Below, one piece after another: positions 6,713 through 7,205 of a DNA stretch of 7,205 bases. The translations under genes were made by a program, and so were the position numbers. Location: positions 1-7,205 of the forward strand of contig DAOVAE010000053.1 of NCBI GenBank assembly GCA_030671225.1, written 5' to 3'. The stretch's first letter is position 1. Each line of letters opens with the position of its first letter. The stretch is from Desulfobacteraceae bacterium (GTDB lineage Bacteria > Desulfobacterota > Desulfobacteria > Desulfobacterales > UBA11574). The notes below the pieces were generated by a model that was not told where the DNA came from, made no database searches, and saw only the letters and a program-made list of their open reading frames with translations.

Positions 6713-6724
6713 TCTATTCGATTA

Positions 6725-7205
6725 TCAGAGACCTTTGAAAAACGCCCCCTTTTGTGAAATCCGGGCCGCATGCTTCACGGTCATGGTTACAGCACCGAAG
6801 TCTTCCTCTACCTTACCATAGAGTATGAAGGGGCTGCTTCGATCCAGAATGGAGCAAAAGCGGCGATACGCTTTGGGGAAAAAGGTAGTTTCAACCAGGC
6901 CGGTTTCATCTTCGAAAGTCAGAAATTCCATGGGGTCGCCGTGTTTGGTATGCACAACTTTGCCTGTGATCAACAGACCGGCTATGCGCACATGCCGGCC
7001 TGCGAAGCGAGGTAAATCTCTTGCCTTACAAATTCGAAGTTTTTTTAAAGTGTCGGCGTACAAAACCATGGGATGCCGGTCGCACAAAAAACCGAGTGCC
7101 GCAAATTCATGCCGCAGACGCTCCCGCTCATTCCCAGGAGGAAATAACGGTTTGGGAGTATCTATCCTGCCATTAAACAAATCCCCTAACCCTGATTGGA
7201 TTGAC
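6725..7205 (-). CDS. DNA polymerase III alpha subunit family (DnaE-like), C-terminal end only
   Basis: Only the last 159 residues lie in the window; the gene continues beyond 7205, and the frame is open to the edge through an alternative TTG (7180) that should not be taken as the start. Visible: a short linker with GLGDLF, the segment LRHEFAALGFLCDRHPM typical of the end of the DnaE helix-hairpin-helix region, then a complete OB fold (VRIAGLLITGKVVHTKHGDPM, FLTFEDETGLVETTFFP, and the closing VEEDFGAV strand). The protein stops within about 15 residues of the OB fold, so the extra C-terminal domain that binds the clamp loader tau subunit in E. coli-type replicative DnaE appears absent. This favours a secondary, possibly error-prone (DnaE2/ImuC-like) polymerase, but the catalytic domain is out of view. 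The last nine residues are encoded within a repeat copy. Confidence 0.85.
   Translation of the reverse strand, partial: SIQSGLGDLFNGRIDTPKPLFPPGNERERLRHEFAALGFLCDRHPMVLYADTLKKLRICKARDLPRFAGRHVRIAGLLITGKVVHTKHGDPMEFLTFEDETGLVETTFFPKAYRRFCSILDRSSPFILYGKVEEDFGAVTMTVKHAARISQKGAFFKGL
6728..6756 (-). repeat. Right repeat copy, overlapping the end of the DnaE-like gene
   Basis: Contains GACCTTTGAAAAA (6730-6742), the third copy in the window of the arm found at 6357 and, inverted, at 6432. It is inverted relative to 6415-6446. Read on the minus strand, it encodes the last nine residues (QKGAFFKGL) of the DnaE-like protein, directly before the TGA at 6725-6727. Confidence 0.65.

Overview
The window looks like chromosomal DNA from an anaerobic Desulfobacterota (deltaproteobacterial, Desulfobacterales-like) bacterium. 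This rests on protein style, moderate to low GC, the MEP isoprenoid pathway and the gene order; no 16S or other decisive marker is present, so the assignment is an inference. The window is dense with genes, and nearly all coding is on the minus strand.

Read right to left (direction of transcription), the genes are: the 3' end of a DnaE-family DNA polymerase alpha subunit (runs off the right edge); a 66-aa coiled-coil-like protein on the plus strand, convergent with it; then, after a structured intergenic region, a minus-strand set ispF - cysS - uvrB - uvrC, with uvrC running off the left edge. IspF makes MEcPP in isoprenoid synthesis, CysS charges tRNA-Cys, and UvrB and UvrC are the damage-verification and dual-incision proteins of nucleotide excision repair. 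uvrA is not in the window. ispF and cysS are 23 bp apart and probably co-transcribed. uvrB and uvrC follow after gaps of 121 and 328 bp, and may have their own promoters. All four enzymes keep their family's catalytic or metal-binding residues.

The non-coding parts are the more unusual part. (1) 1733-2060, between uvrB and uvrC, holds a repeat element: three copies of ATTGAATATT, a GC-rich hairpin core, then three copies of the reverse complement, with a 56-bp direct repeat in the right arm. (2) 4056-4176 has a GTGAAAT/ATTTCAC hairpin. (3) 6132-6511, between ispF and the small gene, has a long nested hairpin (6167-6234) in the putative ispF leader, two divergent sigma70-like promoters, and a perfect 15-bp inverted repeat (6357-6371 / 6432-6446) beginning at the predicted start of the small-gene transcript. 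(4) A third copy of that repeat at 6728-6756 encodes the last nine residues of the DnaE-like protein, so the small gene is bracketed by inverted ~28-bp repeats.

No CRISPR array, tRNA, rRNA, transposase or phage gene was seen. Conserved housekeeping and repair genes dominate; any novelty lies in the repeats and the small bracketed gene.
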